Positions 63,681 through 64,000 of a DNA stretch of 64,000 bases are shown here, piece after piece. The position numbers were made by a program, and so were the translations under genes. Source of the DNA: Astragalus membranaceus. Lineage: Eukaryota; Streptophyta; Magnoliopsida; Fabales; Fabaceae. Location: the NCBI GenBank assembly GCA_039519185.1, contig CM076846.1, forward strand, positions 106,240,442 to 106,304,441, in the 5' to 3' direction. Below the pieces are notes generated by a model. That model was not told the DNA's origin and did no database searches. It saw only the letters and a program-made list of their open reading frames with translations. The number at the start of each line of letters is the position of its first letter. Position 1 is the stretch's first letter.

Positions 63681-64000
63681 ACCAAGAGACTTCAAACACA
63701 AGAGGGGGGGTGAATTGTGAAATTAAAAATTGCGATTAAAAATAAAGTCTTTAAAAGATTTTGATCAAATAAAGCGCTTAAGAGAGTTTGAATTGAAATA
63801 ACAATAATAAGACAATGAAAATAACTTGCAAGGAAATTAAAGAGATGAAGGGATAGAAGATGACACAGAGATTTATACTGGTTCAGCCAAACCCCAGGCC
63901 TACGTCCAGTCCCCAAGGAATGCTCCAAGGGATTTCAACTAATCACTAGCTTTTAAAACAGGTTCAGCTAGAAACCTTTACAATCAGAGAACTTACAACA
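63677..64000. repeat. LTR-like start running off the window
   Basis: TGTTGACCAAGAGACTTCAA, then ACACAAGAGGGGGGGTGAATTG, resembles the start of legume copia LTRs (SIRE-like, from memory). It replaces the RT frame after RGL. The other end is outside the window. Confidence 0.45.

Overview
This is nuclear DNA of a flowering plant, probably a legume. It holds nested LTR retrotransposons of Ty3/gypsy (Tat/Retand-like, Reina-like, Tekay-like) and Ty1/copia type, plant L1 LINEs, and hAT, Mutator-like, PIF/Harbinger and CACTA DNA transposons, with AT-rich spacers. The only host-type genes seen are two small spliced SIN3-like genes. The legume assignment is an inference from the look of several repeats (long-TIR Mutator MITEs, AACATCGGTT palindromes). 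No rRNA, tRNA, CRISPR or prokaryotic feature was seen.

Layout. 1-11130: a Tat/Retand-like element whose gag-pol centre lies inverted between two inverted copies of its 5' region. It is followed by a spliced antisense gene with its own TATA box, a polypurine tract and an LTR. 11876-16215: a Mutator-like element with long terminal inverted repeats, the 3' end of a transposase gene and a separate second ORF. 16450-16743: a Tourist MITE. 16786-18480: a truncated Reina-like element. 18700-18922: one end of a CACTA element. 19037-26535: a decayed minus-strand Tekay-like element with two LTRs, abutted at 26543 by an LTR of another family that carries about 19 GGCGCC palindromes. 28844-29956: a deleted PIF/Harbinger element.

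32260-46663 is the gene-bearing part. A four-exon plus-strand gene (32260-35239) encodes SIN3 PAH1 and PAH2. A second four-exon gene (44972-46663) encodes an SNL-type N-terminus, an acidic linker and PAH3. Both keep open frames across all splice sites. Between them lies a complete hAT transposon (36561-42142) with an intact transposase and a perfect 8-bp target duplication. A Mutator MITE, a TRIM-like fragment, a SINE and a LINE 3' end also lie in or near these genes.

47601-48203 is a small hAT derivative. 49287-55314 is a young Ty1/copia element with one intact 1302-codon ORF, near-identical LTRs, a 5-bp target duplication and no usual tRNA primer site. 55579-55766 is a large palindrome. 56215-62952 is a full-length plant L1 LINE with two intact ORFs overlapping by ATGA and a 16-bp target duplication. 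The window ends in a LINE RT fragment cut by the start of another LTR.

The hAT, copia and LINE elements look intact and young, while the Tat, Tekay, Reina and Mutator elements are decayed. The items most worth follow-up are the paired SIN3 minigenes, the inverted Tat element and its spliced antisense gene, the permuted Mutator element, the GGCGCC array and the copia primer-site hairpin.
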